Shown piece after piece: positions 15,581 through 23,957 of a stretch of 64,000 bases of DNA. This stretch comes from Polaromonas sp. YR568 (GTDB lineage: Bacteria; Pseudomonadota; Gammaproteobacteria; Burkholderiales; Burkholderiaceae_C). Position numbers and translations under genes: made by a program. The stretch covers positions 186,001 to 250,000 of the forward strand of contig NZ_FPBM01000004.1 of NCBI RefSeq assembly GCF_900116715.1. Reading direction: 5' to 3'. The notes under the pieces are model-generated. The model was not told the origin of the DNA. It saw only the letters and a program-made list of their open reading frames with translations, and made no database searches. Position 1 is the stretch's first letter. Each line of letters begins with the position of its first letter.

Positions 15581-16189
15581 TTATTTCAGCAAGCCTTCAT
15601 GCTTCATAGCAGCCTGAACCGCCGGACGGGCTGCGACGCGCTCGCGGAAGGCGGCGAGGTTGGCAAAACCCGAAATATCCACCCCAACCCGAGGCGCCCA
15701 GTTGGTAACAGTAAAGAGATAAGGATCAGCCACGCTAAACGCATCCCCCATCAGGTACTGCTTGCCGGCCAGCTGGCTGTCAACCCACTTCAGGCGCGAC
15801 AGCAGCTTGTCAATAACGATGGTTTTGTACTCGGCCGGTGTGGCGGCATTAAAGAGCGGGCTGAAGCCCTTGTGCAGCTCGGTGCCGACAAAGGTCAGCC
15901 AGGACTGCATCTTGTAGCGCTCCAGCGTGCCGTTGGCGGGGGCGAGTTTTTTGGCGGGCACCTGGTCGGCGATGTACTGCACGATGGCCGGGCCTTCGGC
16001 GATGCGGGTGCCGTCGTCCAGCTCGAGCAGGGGCACGTAACCCAAAGGATTGATGGTGTAGTAGTCGGTGCCGTCTTCGAGCTGGTGGGTTTTGGTGGGC
16101 GCCAGCACGTGTTCGAACTTCAGGCCCGACTCATGCAGCGTGATATGGGGGGAGAGGGAGCAGGCGCCGGGGGAGTAATAAAGCTTCAT
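15581..16189 (-). CDS. gstA: Glutathione S-transferase, GstA (beta-class) type
   Basis: A 202-residue GST with an N-terminal thioredoxin-like domain and C-terminal helical domain. MKLYYSPGACSLSPHI carries the beta-class Cys10. The glutathione-binding segment NPLGYVPLLELDDG with cis-Pro and EGPAIVQYIAD (Glu/Ala-Ile) are in place, as is the C-terminal FSVADPYLFTVTNWA motif. The whole resembles E. coli GstA. The start is fixed by MKLYYSP and an AAGGA site; a very long in-frame extension upstream runs antisense through the AsmA-like gene and is an artefact of GC-rich codons. It is divergent from the AsmA-like gene, with 132 bp between them. Confidence 0.93.
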   Translation of the reverse strand: MKLYYSPGACSLSPHITLHESGLKFEHVLAPTKTHQLEDGTDYYTINPLGYVPLLELDDGTRIAEGPAIVQYIADQVPAKKLAPANGTLERYKMQSWLTFVGTELHKGFSPLFNAATPAEYKTIVIDKLLSRLKWVDSQLAGKQYLMGDAFSVADPYLFTVTNWAPRVGVDISGFANLAAFRERVAARPAVQAAMKHEGLLK

Positions 16190-16321
16190 GATGTCTCGTC
16201 CTTGGGTGTTGTGGATGGAGTGTGGCGGGAATGTCGCAGAGCCCCTGATGCTAGCCGGAACGGCGGATTTTTGCTGAAGGCGCAGGTAACGGATGGACCA
16301 TGGGCGCGCCACAATAGCCGC

Positions 16322-17674
16322 ATGGCAAAAGTTTTCAAATGGGTGGTGTTTTTGGCGCTGGGCCTGATGGTGTTGCTGGCGGTGGTGGCGTTTACGCTGC
16401 ACCGCTGGGTGAGCACCGACGATTTCAGGCAGCGCGTGGAGCGCGAGGCGAGCGCCGCGCTGGGCGTGCCGGTGGCGCTGGACCGCGTGGCGGTGGACGT
16501 CTGGCCGCTGCCGGCGGTGGCGCTCAGCGGCATCTCGGTGCAGAGCAAGCCCGCCATCACGGTAGAGCGTGTGGAAGTGCGGCCGCAGTGGCAGCCGCTG
16601 CTCCAGGGGCGGCTGGTGGTGTCGACTTTGCTGGTGCGCCGCGCGGTGCTGCCGCAGCAGGGCATAGACGGTGTGTTGCTGCTGCTGCAAAAGAAGAAGA
16701 AACCGGCGGCAGCCGCCACGCCAGTCCCGGCCCCAGCAGACAAACAACCGCAAACGACGCAGATGGACTGGCTGCCGCGCCGCACCGTGCTGGACGAGGT
16801 CACCTGGATCAGCGCCGCGGGCGCACGCACCACGGTGCAGGCCGAAGCCCGCCTGGGCGACGACGGCCTGCCCGACGACGTGGCGCTCAAGCTGCTCAAG
16901 GGCAACCTGGAGGGCCTGACCGCCAGCCTCAAGCGGGAAGAAGCCAAAGCTGGGGCCGCGGGCGACGAATGGGCGCTGCAGGTCAATGTGGGCGGCGGCA
17001 AGGTCGAAGGCAAGCTGGGTTTGAAGAAGGTGCCCTCGGCCGTGGCGTCGCGCCCCGGCGAGGAGCTGCAGCTGCACGGCAAGCTGCAGACGCGCGATGT
17101 GGAGGTGTCGGCGCTGACGGCGCCCAGCAAGTCGCTCACCGGCAAGCTTGAAGCCAGTACCACGCTGAACTCCCGCGCGGCGACCACGGGCGCGCTGGTC
17201 GATGCGCTGCAAAGCCAGACCACCTTTACGGTGCGCAATGCGGTGCTCCAGGGGATTGACCTGGCCAAGGCGGTCAAGACCGTGGGCCTGAGCCGCGGCG
17301 GCCAGACCCCGCTGGACACCCTGGCCGGCCAGGTGAACACGCAGGGCAAGGCGGCACAGCTGACCAACCTGGTGGCGAGCTCGGGCGCCTTGAGCGCCAG
17401 CGGCAATGTGGCGATTTCGCCCGCCAAGGCGCTGAGCGGGCAGGTCAGCGTGAACCTGGCAGGCGACAGCAAGATCGGCAGCGCCATTGGCGGCGCAGTG
17501 GGTGTGCCGCTGCAGGTGGGCGGCACGCTGGACAACCCGGAAGTCACGCTCTCGCGCTCGGCGCTGCTGGGCGCGGCCATCGGCACGGTGCTGATGCCGG
17601 GTGTGGGCACCGGGGCGGGCGCCAACCTGGGCGACCGTGTAGGCGAGGGCTTCCGCAGTCTGTTTGGTAAATAA
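16322..17674 (+). CDS. AsmA-family envelope protein (paralogue 1)
   Basis: A 450-residue protein with one N-terminal membrane helix (about residues 5-26), then an AsmA N-terminal domain (VEREASAALGVPVALDRVAVDVWPLPAVALSGISV) and an AsmA C-terminal domain (TFTVRNAVLQGIDLAKAVKTVG). It ends in the hydrophobic Gly-rich stretch IGTVLMPGVGTGAGANLGDRVG. A Lys-rich/Pro-Ala linker (about 120-140) separates the parts. AsmA-like proteins are inner-membrane-anchored periplasmic proteins linked to outer-membrane lipid homeostasis. It shares layout and end motif with the gene at 38662-39987, so the two are paralogues. Confidence 0.82.
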   Translation: MAKVFKWVVFLALGLMVLLAVVAFTLHRWVSTDDFRQRVEREASAALGVPVALDRVAVDVWPLPAVALSGISVQSKPAITVERVEVRPQWQPLLQGRLVVSTLLVRRAVLPQQGIDGVLLLLQKKKKPAAAATPVPAPADKQPQTTQMDWLPRRTVLDEVTWISAAGARTTVQAEARLGDDGLPDDVALKLLKGNLEGLTASLKREEAKAGAAGDEWALQVNVGGGKVEGKLGLKKVPSAVASRPGEELQLHGKLQTRDVEVSALTAPSKSLTGKLEASTTLNSRAATTGALVDALQSQTTFTVRNAVLQGIDLAKAVKTVGLSRGGQTPLDTLAGQVNTQGKAAQLTNLVASSGALSASGNVAISPAKALSGQVSVNLAGDSKIGSAIGGAVGVPLQVGGTLDNPEVTLSRSALLGAAIGTVLMPGVGTGAGANLGDRVGEGFRSLFGK

Positions 17675-17703
17675 GCTGCAGCCCTTTCCAGAAGGGCATT
17701 GAC

Positions 17704-17721
17704 AGCTATTGAAATCATAGC
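17704..17721. repeat. Short palindromic repeat, copy 1
   Basis: AGCTATTGAAATCATAGC differs at two central positions from the sequence at 30325-30342. The flank to the right (to about 17765, TGTCCTACAGCGGCTAGC) matches in style the left flank of the second copy, so the two copies are in opposite orientation. The AGCTAT...ATAGC family is, as I recall, dispersed between genes in Comamonadaceae. Confidence 0.6.
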
Positions 17722-17851
17722 GTGAGCGGTTCGCCGCGCCCTTGTCCTACAGCGGCTAGCGGGCGCTGCTGATGGGTGGCCGGCCCCGCGACTTTTAGCA
17801 TCAAGCCATCACCGCGCGACCTTTGCGCCGGTGACCTCAACGGAGGCCAAG

Positions 17852-18037
17852 ATGCTCAAGTACGCGATTATTTTTGCGATTATTTCCCTGATTGCCGGTG
17901 CCCTGGGCTTTGGCGGTGTGGCGGCGGGCGCCGCCGGCATTGCCAAGATCCTGTTCGGCCTGTTCCTGATCCTGGCGGTCATTTTTGTGGTGCTGGCCGC
18001 ATTGGGTGTGGGCGCGGTCAAAAAGGTCATGAAGTAA
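17852..18037 (+). CDS. DUF1328-family small membrane protein
   Basis: A 61-residue protein made almost entirely of two hydrophobic helices ([22 protein letters not shown], then a Gly/Ala turn [12 protein letters not shown], then [16 protein letters not shown]) and a basic end (KKVMK). This is the signature of the DUF1328/YtjA family, common in proteobacteria and of unknown function. I chose the ATG with a CGGAGG ribosome site; an upstream GTG/ATG extension has none. The next frame begins at the base after its stop. Confidence 0.88.
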   Translation: MLKYAIIFAIISLIAGALGFGGVAAGAAGIAKILFGLFLILAVIFVVLAALGVGAVKKVMK

Positions 18038-18364
18038 ATGACGCCTCGCACGGGTGCCACAGAAAAAGCCGGCGCGGCGCTTGCGCCACCGGCCAGCATG
18101 GCCTCGCGTTTCCGGCAGCGGCTGTTCCAGCCGTGGTCGGGGCCGCGTGCGCCGGCAGCGCTGCCTGACCCCGTCGCGCAAAAGAAGATGTCATTTCAGG
18201 CCAGCATTGCCGAGTTTTTGCTGGTCAACCGCCTGCGTGCGCGCAAGCGCGCCGCGCCTTCCGCCGATGTGCTGGAGCGGGCCTCGCGCATTGTCTACGT
18301 CACCTGCCAGAACTGGTTTGCCACGCCACAGCGCGGCCGGCCGGACCACCGCACCCATCTTTGA
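18038..18364 (+). CDS. Hypothetical small protein
   Basis: A 108-residue frame starting immediately after the DUF1328 stop and ending 19 bp before the transglutaminase gene. The product is basic and Ala/Arg-rich, with one plausible helical stretch (about residues 50-85). I recognise no family. It has no internal stops over a 346-bp gap, which is weak evidence at this GC content. It may be a real coupled gene or only intergenic sequence. Confidence 0.4.
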   Translation: MTPRTGATEKAGAALAPPASMASRFRQRLFQPWSGPRAPAALPDPVAQKKMSFQASIAEFLLVNRLRARKRAAPSADVLERASRIVYVTCQNWFATPQRGRPDHRTHL

Positions 18365-18383
18365 TCTTTGTCCCAGTTTCCCC

Positions 18384-19229
18384 ATGCACACTGCCCTGAT
18401 TGAATCCTTGCTGGAATACGAGGTGAACAGCACGGCGCACTTCCTGTTCAACATCGAGACCGCCTTCCATGACGGCCACCATGTGGTGGAAGAACGCCTG
18501 ACGATCACGCCCAGCATGAAGGTGCGCAACTTTTGCGACGAGCGCAGCGGCAATCGTTTTATCCGGCTCGACGCGCCCAAGGGCATGCTCAGCATCAACT
18601 ACCGCGCGCAGGTGGAGTTGCGCCCTGTGGCCGTGCCGCTGCACCTGGACGAAACACCGGTGACGGGCGTGCCCGACGATGTGTTGCGCTATTTGATGCC
18701 CAGCCGCTATTGCGAGTCCGACGTGATGAGCCGCGCGGCGCAGCAGCTCTTTGGCCAGCTGCCGCCTGGCATAGGCCGTGTGCGCGCGATTGAGAACTGG
18801 ATCCACGAGTCGATTTATTACCTGCCGGGCTTCAGCAATTCGACCACCACCGCGCAAGAGGTGTTTGTGCAACGGGCGGGTGTGTGCCGCGACTTTGCGC
18901 ACCTGGGTATCACGCTGTGCCGGGCGCTGAACATTCCGGCGCGGCTGGTGGTGGGCTATGTGCATTTTGAAGAGCCGCCGCAGGACTTTCATGCCGTGTT
19001 CGAGGCCTGGCTGGACGACCGCTGGGTGCTGTTTGACCCGACGCGTATGGCGCCGATTGACCGGCTGGTGCGCGTGGGTACCGGGCGCGACGCCAAGGAC
19101 GTGGCCTTTGCCACCATCTTTGGCGACGTGCGCATGACACGCAAGGAACTGATGGTCGACCAGGGCGATGTGACGCCCCTGCCGACCGACAGCGTCACGC
19201 CGCCGGTGTTGACGGTGGTGCCGGCTTAA
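18384..19229 (+). CDS. Transglutaminase-like cysteine peptidase family protein
   Basis: A 281-residue cytosolic protein: an N-terminal beta-rich domain (about 1-110) followed by a transglutaminase core. Catalytic Cys lies in RAGVCRDFAHLG (about residue 170), His in DFHAVFEAW (about 208) and Asp in FDPTRMAP (about 223). Related proteins often sit beside circularly permuted ATP-grasp and alpha-E genes, but those are not present here. The stop overlaps the convergent BASS gene by 4 bp. Confidence 0.87.
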   Translation: MHTALIESLLEYEVNSTAHFLFNIETAFHDGHHVVEERLTITPSMKVRNFCDERSGNRFIRLDAPKGMLSINYRAQVELRPVAVPLHLDETPVTGVPDDVLRYLMPSRYCESDVMSRAAQQLFGQLPPGIGRVRAIENWIHESIYYLPGFSNSTTTAQEVFVQRAGVCRDFAHLGITLCRALNIPARLVVGYVHFEEPPQDFHAVFEAWLDDRWVLFDPTRMAPIDRLVRVGTGRDAKDVAFATIFGDVRMTRKELMVDQGDVTPLPTDSVTPPVLTVVPA

Positions 19230-20104
19230 GCGTTCGCCACTACAGGCGCTGACTTCCGCTTCAGCACCAGAAGGCCAAACAGCGTTGCCGTTACGTACAT
19301 GCTGAACGAATAAATCGCCGCAGGCAAAGCCAGCTGGAAGTTATTCAACACGGCCAGCGCGATAAAGATCGCCAGCGTGGCGTTGTGGATGCCGATCTCG
19401 TAGCTGATGGCGGTTGAGATGGGTTTGTCCAGCCCGGTTGCACGCGCCACATAGTAGCCCGCCAGCAGGCTCACCAGATTAAAGGCCAGCACGGCAGGGC
19501 CGATGGCTGCAAAGCCGCCGCTGAGTGCCTGCCACTCTTTCACGACCGCGCCCACTGCGACCACGACCAGCACGATGATGCTGAAGATCTTGGTCGGGTT
19601 CTCGCTGCGCGCGGCCCAGCCCGGTTTGACGGTGCGCAGCCACATGCCGATGGCCACCGGTACCAGCACGATGACGATCACTTCCACGACTTTGCCGAAT
19701 TGCAGCGGCACAACCTGGCCGGTTTTGGCGAAGGTGTTGATGGCCCAGTTGGCGATCACCGGCATGGTGACGATGGACAGCAGGGTGTTGATGGCGGTGA
19801 GCGAGATGTTCATCGCCACATTGCCGCCGAAGAGGTGGCTGAACAGGTTGGCCGAAATGCCGCCGGGCGAGGCGGCCAGCAGCATCAGCCCGACTGCAAA
19901 GACCGGCGGCACATTGAGCAGCACGATGATGGCGTAGCAGGCAATCGGCAGCACGATGACCTGCAGCACCAGCGCCACCACCACGGCCTTGGGGTATTTA
20001 AGCAGCCGGGTGAAGTCCTCGACCTTGAGCGTCAGGCCCAGGCCCAGCATCACCAGGGCGAGTGCGACGATCAGCAGTTGTGCAACAAGGGGGGAGCCGC
20101 TCAT
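19226..20104 (-). CDS. Bile acid:sodium symporter (BASS) family transporter
   Basis: A 292-residue protein with about nine to ten membrane helices. The BASS signatures ASPGGISANLFSHLFGGNVAMNISLTA (about 80-105) and the helix-break EIGIHNATLAIFIAL (about 235-250) line the sodium and substrate sites. Bacterial members carry organic anions such as pyruvate, pantoate or bile acids; the substrate here is unknown. The start ATG overlaps the aldolase stop (ATGA), so transporter and aldolase are coupled. Import of a small hydroxy- or keto-acid for the aldolase is a reasonable inference. Confidence 0.88.
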   Translation of the reverse strand: MSGSPLVAQLLIVALALVMLGLGLTLKVEDFTRLLKYPKAVVVALVLQVIVLPIACYAIIVLLNVPPVFAVGLMLLAASPGGISANLFSHLFGGNVAMNISLTAINTLLSIVTMPVIANWAINTFAKTGQVVPLQFGKVVEVIVIVLVPVAIGMWLRTVKPGWAARSENPTKIFSIIVLVVVAVGAVVKEWQALSGGFAAIGPAVLAFNLVSLLAGYYVARATGLDKPISTAISYEIGIHNATLAIFIALAVLNNFQLALPAAIYSFSMYVTATLFGLLVLKRKSAPVVANA

Positions 20105-20871
20105 GATTTGTAGCTTTCATCGAGTTTGTCGAGCTTGCGGATCAGCGAAGGCCAGACAAAAGCCCCGCCCATGCCGCCGGTCTGTACGCGCATGGCTTCG
20201 GCCACGCCTTTGACGATGAGCGGGTTGACTTGAGTGAGCTCACCACCCGCCTGTGCATCCAGCTGGATGCGGCAGGTGTTTTCAAAGGTGTACATGCTGA
20301 GGAAAGCGTCGGCAATCGTCTTGCCCACGACCAGCAGGCCGTGGTTGCGCAGCATCAAAAAGTTGGCGCTGCCCAGGTCGGCCTGCAGGCGCGGCTTCTC
20401 GTCGTCGCGAAAGGCCACGCCTTCGTACTCGTGGTACGCCAGCGAGGCCAGCACAAAGGTGGATTGCTGGCTGATGGGCAGCACGCCGCATTTCTGCGCG
20501 CTGACGGCGACGCCGGCGCGGGTGTGGGTGTGCAGCACGCAGCCGGCATCGGCGCGCGCCTCATGCACGGCGCTGTGGATGACGAAGCCGGCCGGGTTCA
20601 CCGGGAAGGGCGAGTCGATCACCTTGTTGCACTGGCCGTCGACCTTGACCAGGCTGGAGGCCGTGATCTCGTCAAACATCAGGCCGTAGGGGTTGATGAG
20701 GAAATGGTGGTTGCCCGCGCCGGAGACCGATTCGGGCAGCTTGGCGCTGATGTGGGTGAAGACCAGGTCGCTCCAGCCGTAGAACGAGACCAGGCGGTAA
20801 CAGGCGGCGAGGTCGCAGCGCAGCTGCCATTCTTCGGCGCTGACGACTTCTTTGAGGGAGGGGATGTGCAT
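20101..20871 (-). CDS. Class II aldolase/adducin family protein (metal ligands present)
   Basis: A 256-residue protein with the class II aldolase fold. The metal-binding histidines are visible in CVLHTHTRAG (about residues 112-121) and in LRNHGLLVVG (about 173-182), so it should bind zinc or another divalent metal. Family members act as aldolases, epimerases or decarboxylases on phosphorylated or free sugar acids; the substrate is not predictable. The start is ATG at MHIPSLKE; codons upstream have weaker support. It faces the Crp/Fnr regulator gene across a 110-bp region with dyad sequences and is followed by the BASS transporter. Confidence 0.88.
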   Translation of the reverse strand: MHIPSLKEVVSAEEWQLRCDLAACYRLVSFYGWSDLVFTHISAKLPESVSGAGNHHFLINPYGLMFDEITASSLVKVDGQCNKVIDSPFPVNPAGFVIHSAVHEARADAGCVLHTHTRAGVAVSAQKCGVLPISQQSTFVLASLAYHEYEGVAFRDDEKPRLQADLGSANFLMLRNHGLLVVGKTIADAFLSMYTFENTCRIQLDAQAGGELTQVNPLIVKGVAEAMRVQTGGMGGAFVWPSLIRKLDKLDESYKS

Positions 20872-20944
20872 CGGGATTTGTCTCCGTGGTGTTTGACGAA
20901 AAAGGCGGACTCTGCGGCCCGATACGCCCACGATACGTGGGTGC

Positions 20945-20971
20945 TTGACGGGGAACTGTCAAAAATTTGAC
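20945..20971. promoter_or_regulatory. Cluster of three TTGAC half-sites in the aldolase-crp divergent region
   Basis: TTGAC (20945-20949), GTCAA (20958-20962) and TTGAC (20967-20971) alternate in orientation. The last two form GTCAAA-AA-TTTGAC, a 6-bp dyad around 2 bases; the first two form a dyad with 8 bases between. The cluster lies 11 bp before the regulator ATG, which suggests autoregulation and control of the divergent aldolase/BASS operon. Confidence 0.55.
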
Positions 20972-20981
20972 AATTGGCGAT

Positions 20982-21695
20982 ATGCCTATCGTTCCCGCGA
21001 CACCTTCAGCGCATTCCATGATGGTCCGCATGTCGGCCAACCCGTGGTTTGGCGCGCTGCCGCTGGCGGACCGGCAGGCGCTGCTGGCCTCTGCCGAGGT
21101 GTTGCGCCTGCGGCCGGGCGAAATGCTGTTTCGCCAGGGCGATGCGCCCGGCGGGTTTTATGGGCTGCTGGGCGGCCTGCTGAAAATCTCGTCGCTGCGG
21201 GAGGATGGGCGCGAAGCCATTCTGGTGGTGCTGGAGGCCGGCAACTGGATAGGCGAGATTTCGCTGATGGACGGCCAGCCACGCACACATGACGCCACGG
21301 CGCAGTCGCCAGCGGAAGTGCTGGTGGTGCCGCAGCCGGCCTTTGCCGCGCTGATGGAGGGCGCGCCGTTTGCGCGTGCGATCGCGGGGCTGCTGGCCGC
21401 GCGCGTGCGTTCGCTCTACGGCATGGTGGAAGACGCGGCGCTGCGCTCAACCCGCGCCCGCGTGGCGCGCCGCCTGCTGCTGCTGTCGCGCGGTGACGCC
21501 ACACTGGCGCCCAGGGCGCGGCCGGTGGTGCCGGTGTCGCAAGAGGCGCTGGCGATGATGCTGGGCATCAGCCGGCAAACGCTGTCGGTGGAGCTCAAGG
21601 CCATGGTGCAGGAGGGTGCGATTGCGCTGCGCTATCGCTGCATTGAGATTGTGTCGGCGGCGCGGCTCGAAGCGCAGGGCAACTTGTCCCGATAG
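20982..21695 (+). CDS. Crp/Fnr-family transcriptional regulator
   Basis: A 237-residue protein: a cyclic-nucleotide-type beta-roll (about residues 30-125, with RLRPGEMLFRQGDAPGGFYGLLGG and GNWIGEISLMDG) and a long dimer helix. A Crp winged helix follows, with recognition segment VSQEALAMMLGISRQTLSVELKAM (about 190-212). No Cys cluster is present, so it is not an FNR iron-sulfur sensor. The effector pocket is not the strict cAMP one. I chose the ATG; an alternative upstream TTG is possible. It is divergent from the aldolase/BASS operon and probably regulates it. Confidence 0.88.
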   Translation: MPIVPATPSAHSMMVRMSANPWFGALPLADRQALLASAEVLRLRPGEMLFRQGDAPGGFYGLLGGLLKISSLREDGREAILVVLEAGNWIGEISLMDGQPRTHDATAQSPAEVLVVPQPAFAALMEGAPFARAIAGLLAARVRSLYGMVEDAALRSTRARVARRLLLLSRGDATLAPRARPVVPVSQEALAMMLGISRQTLSVELKAMVQEGAIALRYRCIEIVSAARLEAQGNLSR

Positions 21696-21697
21696 TT

Positions 21698-21961
21698 TCA
21701 GTGCGCACCAGGCCGCGTGTCGCTTTCAAGCCGGGTCAGCCAGACCATGGCGCTGCCCGCGTCGGCGCCGCACATCTCGGCAGAGGCCATGAGCTGCCCG
21801 CAGACCGCGGGCCGTTCAGGCCGGCCGAAGATCAGGCAGCGGTTGGTGTCATCGAGCTGCGCGCAGCGCACGCCGGCCGGCTTGCCTTGCGGCATGCCGG
21901 GAATGGCGGAGCTGATGGAAGGCGCGATGCAGCAGGCGCCGCAGCCGGGTCGGCAGTTCAT
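21698..21961 (-). CDS. YkgJ-family cysteine cluster protein
   Basis: An 87-residue protein with the conserved cysteine pattern CRPGCGACC at the start, then [15 protein letters not shown] and PAVCGQL. These Cys residues are thought to bind zinc or an iron-sulfur centre. The function of the family is unknown. It converges on the crp-type gene, with 2 bp between stops. Confidence 0.87.
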   Translation of the reverse strand: MNCRPGCGACCIAPSISSAIPGMPQGKPAGVRCAQLDDTNRCLIFGRPERPAVCGQLMASAEMCGADAGSAMVWLTRLESDTRPGAH

Positions 21962-22001
21962 GGGCTGTATTGTCCATGGTGCCGCCGGCCTGGCTTCGTG
22001 A

Positions 22002-23012
22002 TCAATCAGGTTTGATCTTCGCCCGCGCCGCCACTTCCTTCCAGCGCGCCTGCTCGGTCTTGATGAAGGCGGCGTATTGCGCGGGGGTGTCGCCCACGGG
22101 CTGGGCGGTGTCGCCGCGCAGGCGTTCTGTGGCTTGCGGGTTGCGCATGGCTTTGCTGCAGGCTTCGGCGATGCGGTCTATGTTGGCTTGGGGCATGTTG
22201 GCGGGCGCGTTCAGGCCGTACCACTGCGTCATCTCAAAACCGGGGTAACCGCTTTCGGCCACAGTGGGCACATCTGGCAGCTGGGGCAGGCGTTCTTTGG
22301 TGCCGGTGGCGATGCAGCGCAACTTGCCCGACTTGATATGGCCCAGGATGGCCGGTGCGCCCACGCTGGCGGCTTCAAGCCGGCCAGCCAGCAGATCGGT
22401 GAGTTGCGGGCCGGTGCCGCGGTAGGGCACATGCAGCACAAAGGTGTTGGTCGCCATCTTCAGATACTCAAACGCCAGGTGGCCGGCGCTGCCGTTGCCG
22501 GCCGAGCCGTAGTTGAGCTGGCCGGGCTTGGCCTTGGCCAGCGCGACGAACTCTTTGAGGTTGTTGGCCGGCACGCTGGCGTTGACCACATAGAGGCTGG
22601 GCACCTTGGCCAGCAGCGAGATGGCCTTGAAGTCCCGGTTGGTGTCGAAGGGCAGTTTGTCGAAGATGAAAGGGTTGACGGCCAGCGTGCCGATGTGGCC
22701 CAGGATGATGGTGTGGCCGTCGGTGGAAGCGGCGCAGTCCTGCATGGCGATGTTGCCGCTGGCGCCGGGTTTGTTTTCAACAAAGACGTTCTGGCCCAGG
22801 CTTTTGCTGAGCTCATTGGCGGCCGAGCGCGCGACGATCTCGGAGCTGCCGCCGGGCGCAAAAGGCACCAGCAGGCGGATTGGTTTGCTGGGCCAGGCGG
22901 ACTGCGCATGGGCCGAGCTGAGCAGCCCCGGAAAGGCCGACACCGCGGCGAGTGCGCCGGTGGCTTTGAGGCCGGATTGAAGTGCGCTGCGGCGCGTGGT
23001 GGGCTGCGTCAT
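22002..23012 (-). CDS. Bug/TctC-family periplasmic binding protein
   Basis: A 336-residue secreted protein. It has a Tat- or Sec-type signal ([32 protein letters not shown]), then the Bug signature [23 protein letters not shown] with the loop that holds carboxylate ligands, [14 protein letters not shown] and [19 protein letters not shown]. Such proteins bind small carboxylates for TctAB transporters or for sensing. No tctA/tctB gene is nearby, so it is an orphan, as is usual in Burkholderiales. Substrate unknown. Confidence 0.92.
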   Translation of the reverse strand: MTQPTTRRSALQSGLKATGALAAVSAFPGLLSSAHAQSAWPSKPIRLLVPFAPGGSSEIVARSAANELSKSLGQNVFVENKPGASGNIAMQDCAASTDGHTIILGHIGTLAVNPFIFDKLPFDTNRDFKAISLLAKVPSLYVVNASVPANNLKEFVALAKAKPGQLNYGSAGNGSAGHLAFEYLKMATNTFVLHVPYRGTGPQLTDLLAGRLEAASVGAPAILGHIKSGKLRCIATGTKERLPQLPDVPTVAESGYPGFEMTQWYGLNAPANMPQANIDRIAEACSKAMRNPQATERLRGDTAQPVGDTPAQYAAFIKTEQARWKEVAARAKIKPD

Positions 23013-23130
23013 GGTCTTGTCCCCTGGTCGTTGTGTTGATGGTCAATATAGGACGCCCCGTGTGGCATCCGGGTACGTGGTTGCGCTAATGAGGCAAACC
23101 CTGCGTTCGACGCGGGATCTGGACGAGCCG

Positions 23131-23517
23131 CTAATTGAACGACGCATCAAAGCGTTCGCGCGCGGCCTTCAGGCTCTGGTGGTTGCGCTCGGCCCAGTTG
23201 TCCAGCGGGATCAGGGTCGCGCTCAGCGATTCGCCCAGCGCACTGAGCTGGTATTCCACATGCGGCGGCACGGTCTGGTGGTCGGCGCGCAGCACCAGGC
23301 CGTTGCGCACCAGTTCCTTGAGGGTTTGCGTCAGCATCTTTTGCGAGATGCCTTCGATCTTGCGCATCAGCTCGTTGTTGCGCACCGGGCCGTCGGCCAG
23401 CGCCGGGATGACCAGCAAAGCCCATTTGCTGGCGACCAGCTCCAGTGCCTGGCGCGACGGGCAGGCCTGGCTAAACACAGTTGAGCTGTCGGTGGGTGGG
23501 TCGGATGGAATTGTCAT
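23131..23517 (-). CDS. HxlR-family winged-helix regulator
   Basis: A 128-residue HxlR/MarR-like protein with the N-terminal Cys in SQACPSRQALELVASKWALLVI (about residue 22), the redox- or electrophile-sensing position of YodB/HypR-type members. It also has the HxlR motif VRNNELMRKIEGISQKMLTQTLKELVRNGLV. I used the ATG; a TTG nine bases earlier is possible. It is divergent from an SMR exporter and an azoreductase-like gene, so it probably represses them in response to reactive compounds. Confidence 0.9.
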   Translation of the reverse strand: MTIPSDPPTDSSTVFSQACPSRQALELVASKWALLVIPALADGPVRNNELMRKIEGISQKMLTQTLKELVRNGLVLRADHQTVPPHVEYQLSALGESLSATLIPLDNWAERNHQSLKAARERFDASFN

Positions 23518-23518
23518 G

Positions 23519-23550
23519 GTTACCAAAAGGTGCGTACTTGCCTATGGGTA
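23519..23550. promoter_or_regulatory. Possible HxlR operator in the HxlR-SMR divergent region
   Basis: TTACC (23520-23524) and GGTAA (23547-23551) flank a GTAC (23534-23537), directly over the HxlR start. HxlR-family operators are often TAC-rich dyads, but the arms here are far apart and the call is positional. Confidence 0.3.
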
Positions 23551-23620
23551 ATCGTAAACCTAAGCTGGCGGCTCATCAATCTTTAACCCTTTCAACCTGT
23601 TCCTAAAAGAAAGACTCACC

Positions 23621-23944
23621 ATGGCCTGGCTCTATTTACTCGCCGCAAGCATTGTCGAAATCGCAATGGCCTTGTTCCTCAAATCCTCTGAAGGCTGGAC
23701 GCGCCTGTGGCCCAGCGTGCTGGGCGTGGCCGCGGCCGGCGCCAGCATTTTCTTTTTGACGCATGCCGTCAAGACGCTGCCGGTCGGCACGGCCTACGCG
23801 ATCTGGACGGGCATAGGCTCGGTCGGCGTCACGCTGATCGGCATTGTCTGGATGGGCGAGAGCGCGTCGGCGCTGCGCCTGACCTGTGTAGCGCTGGTGG
23901 TGGCCGGCATGGTGGGCTTGCGCCTGCTCGACGGCGCGGCATAA
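23621..23944 (+). CDS. SMR-family efflux protein, Gdx/SugE-like
   Basis: A 107-residue protein with four membrane helices. The essential Glu (residue 13, AASIVEIAMALFLK), the WTRLWPSV loop and GTAYAIWTGIGSVG are as in SugE/Gdx and QacE. The LK at the end of helix 1 and SVGVTLIGIVWMGES fit the Gdx branch (guanidinium/proton antiport) somewhat better than broad drug exporters. No guanidine riboswitch fold is seen upstream, so the regulator is more likely the divergent HxlR protein. A good ribosome site (AAAGA) precedes it, and the azoreductase-like gene follows after 13 bp. Confidence 0.88.
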   Translation: MAWLYLLAASIVEIAMALFLKSSEGWTRLWPSVLGVAAAGASIFFLTHAVKTLPVGTAYAIWTGIGSVGVTLIGIVWMGESASALRLTCVALVVAGMVGLRLLDGAA

Positions 23945-23957
23945 GGGGGAGCAACAC

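Noticed and set aside
15581..17212. Reading gstA as a 543-residue fusion through the antisense of the AsmA-like gene
   Set aside because: Only the last 202 residues resemble a protein family; the N-terminal part is antisense to real coding sequence. The ATG at 16189 with an AAGGA site is the start.
17680..17697. Terminator after the first AsmA-like gene (GCCCTT/AAGGGC)
   Set aside because: The stem is only 6 bp and no T run follows.
23527..23620. Guanidine riboswitch upstream of the SMR gene
   Set aside because: No paired hairpins with ACGR loops and no ykkC-like core were visible in 94 bases.
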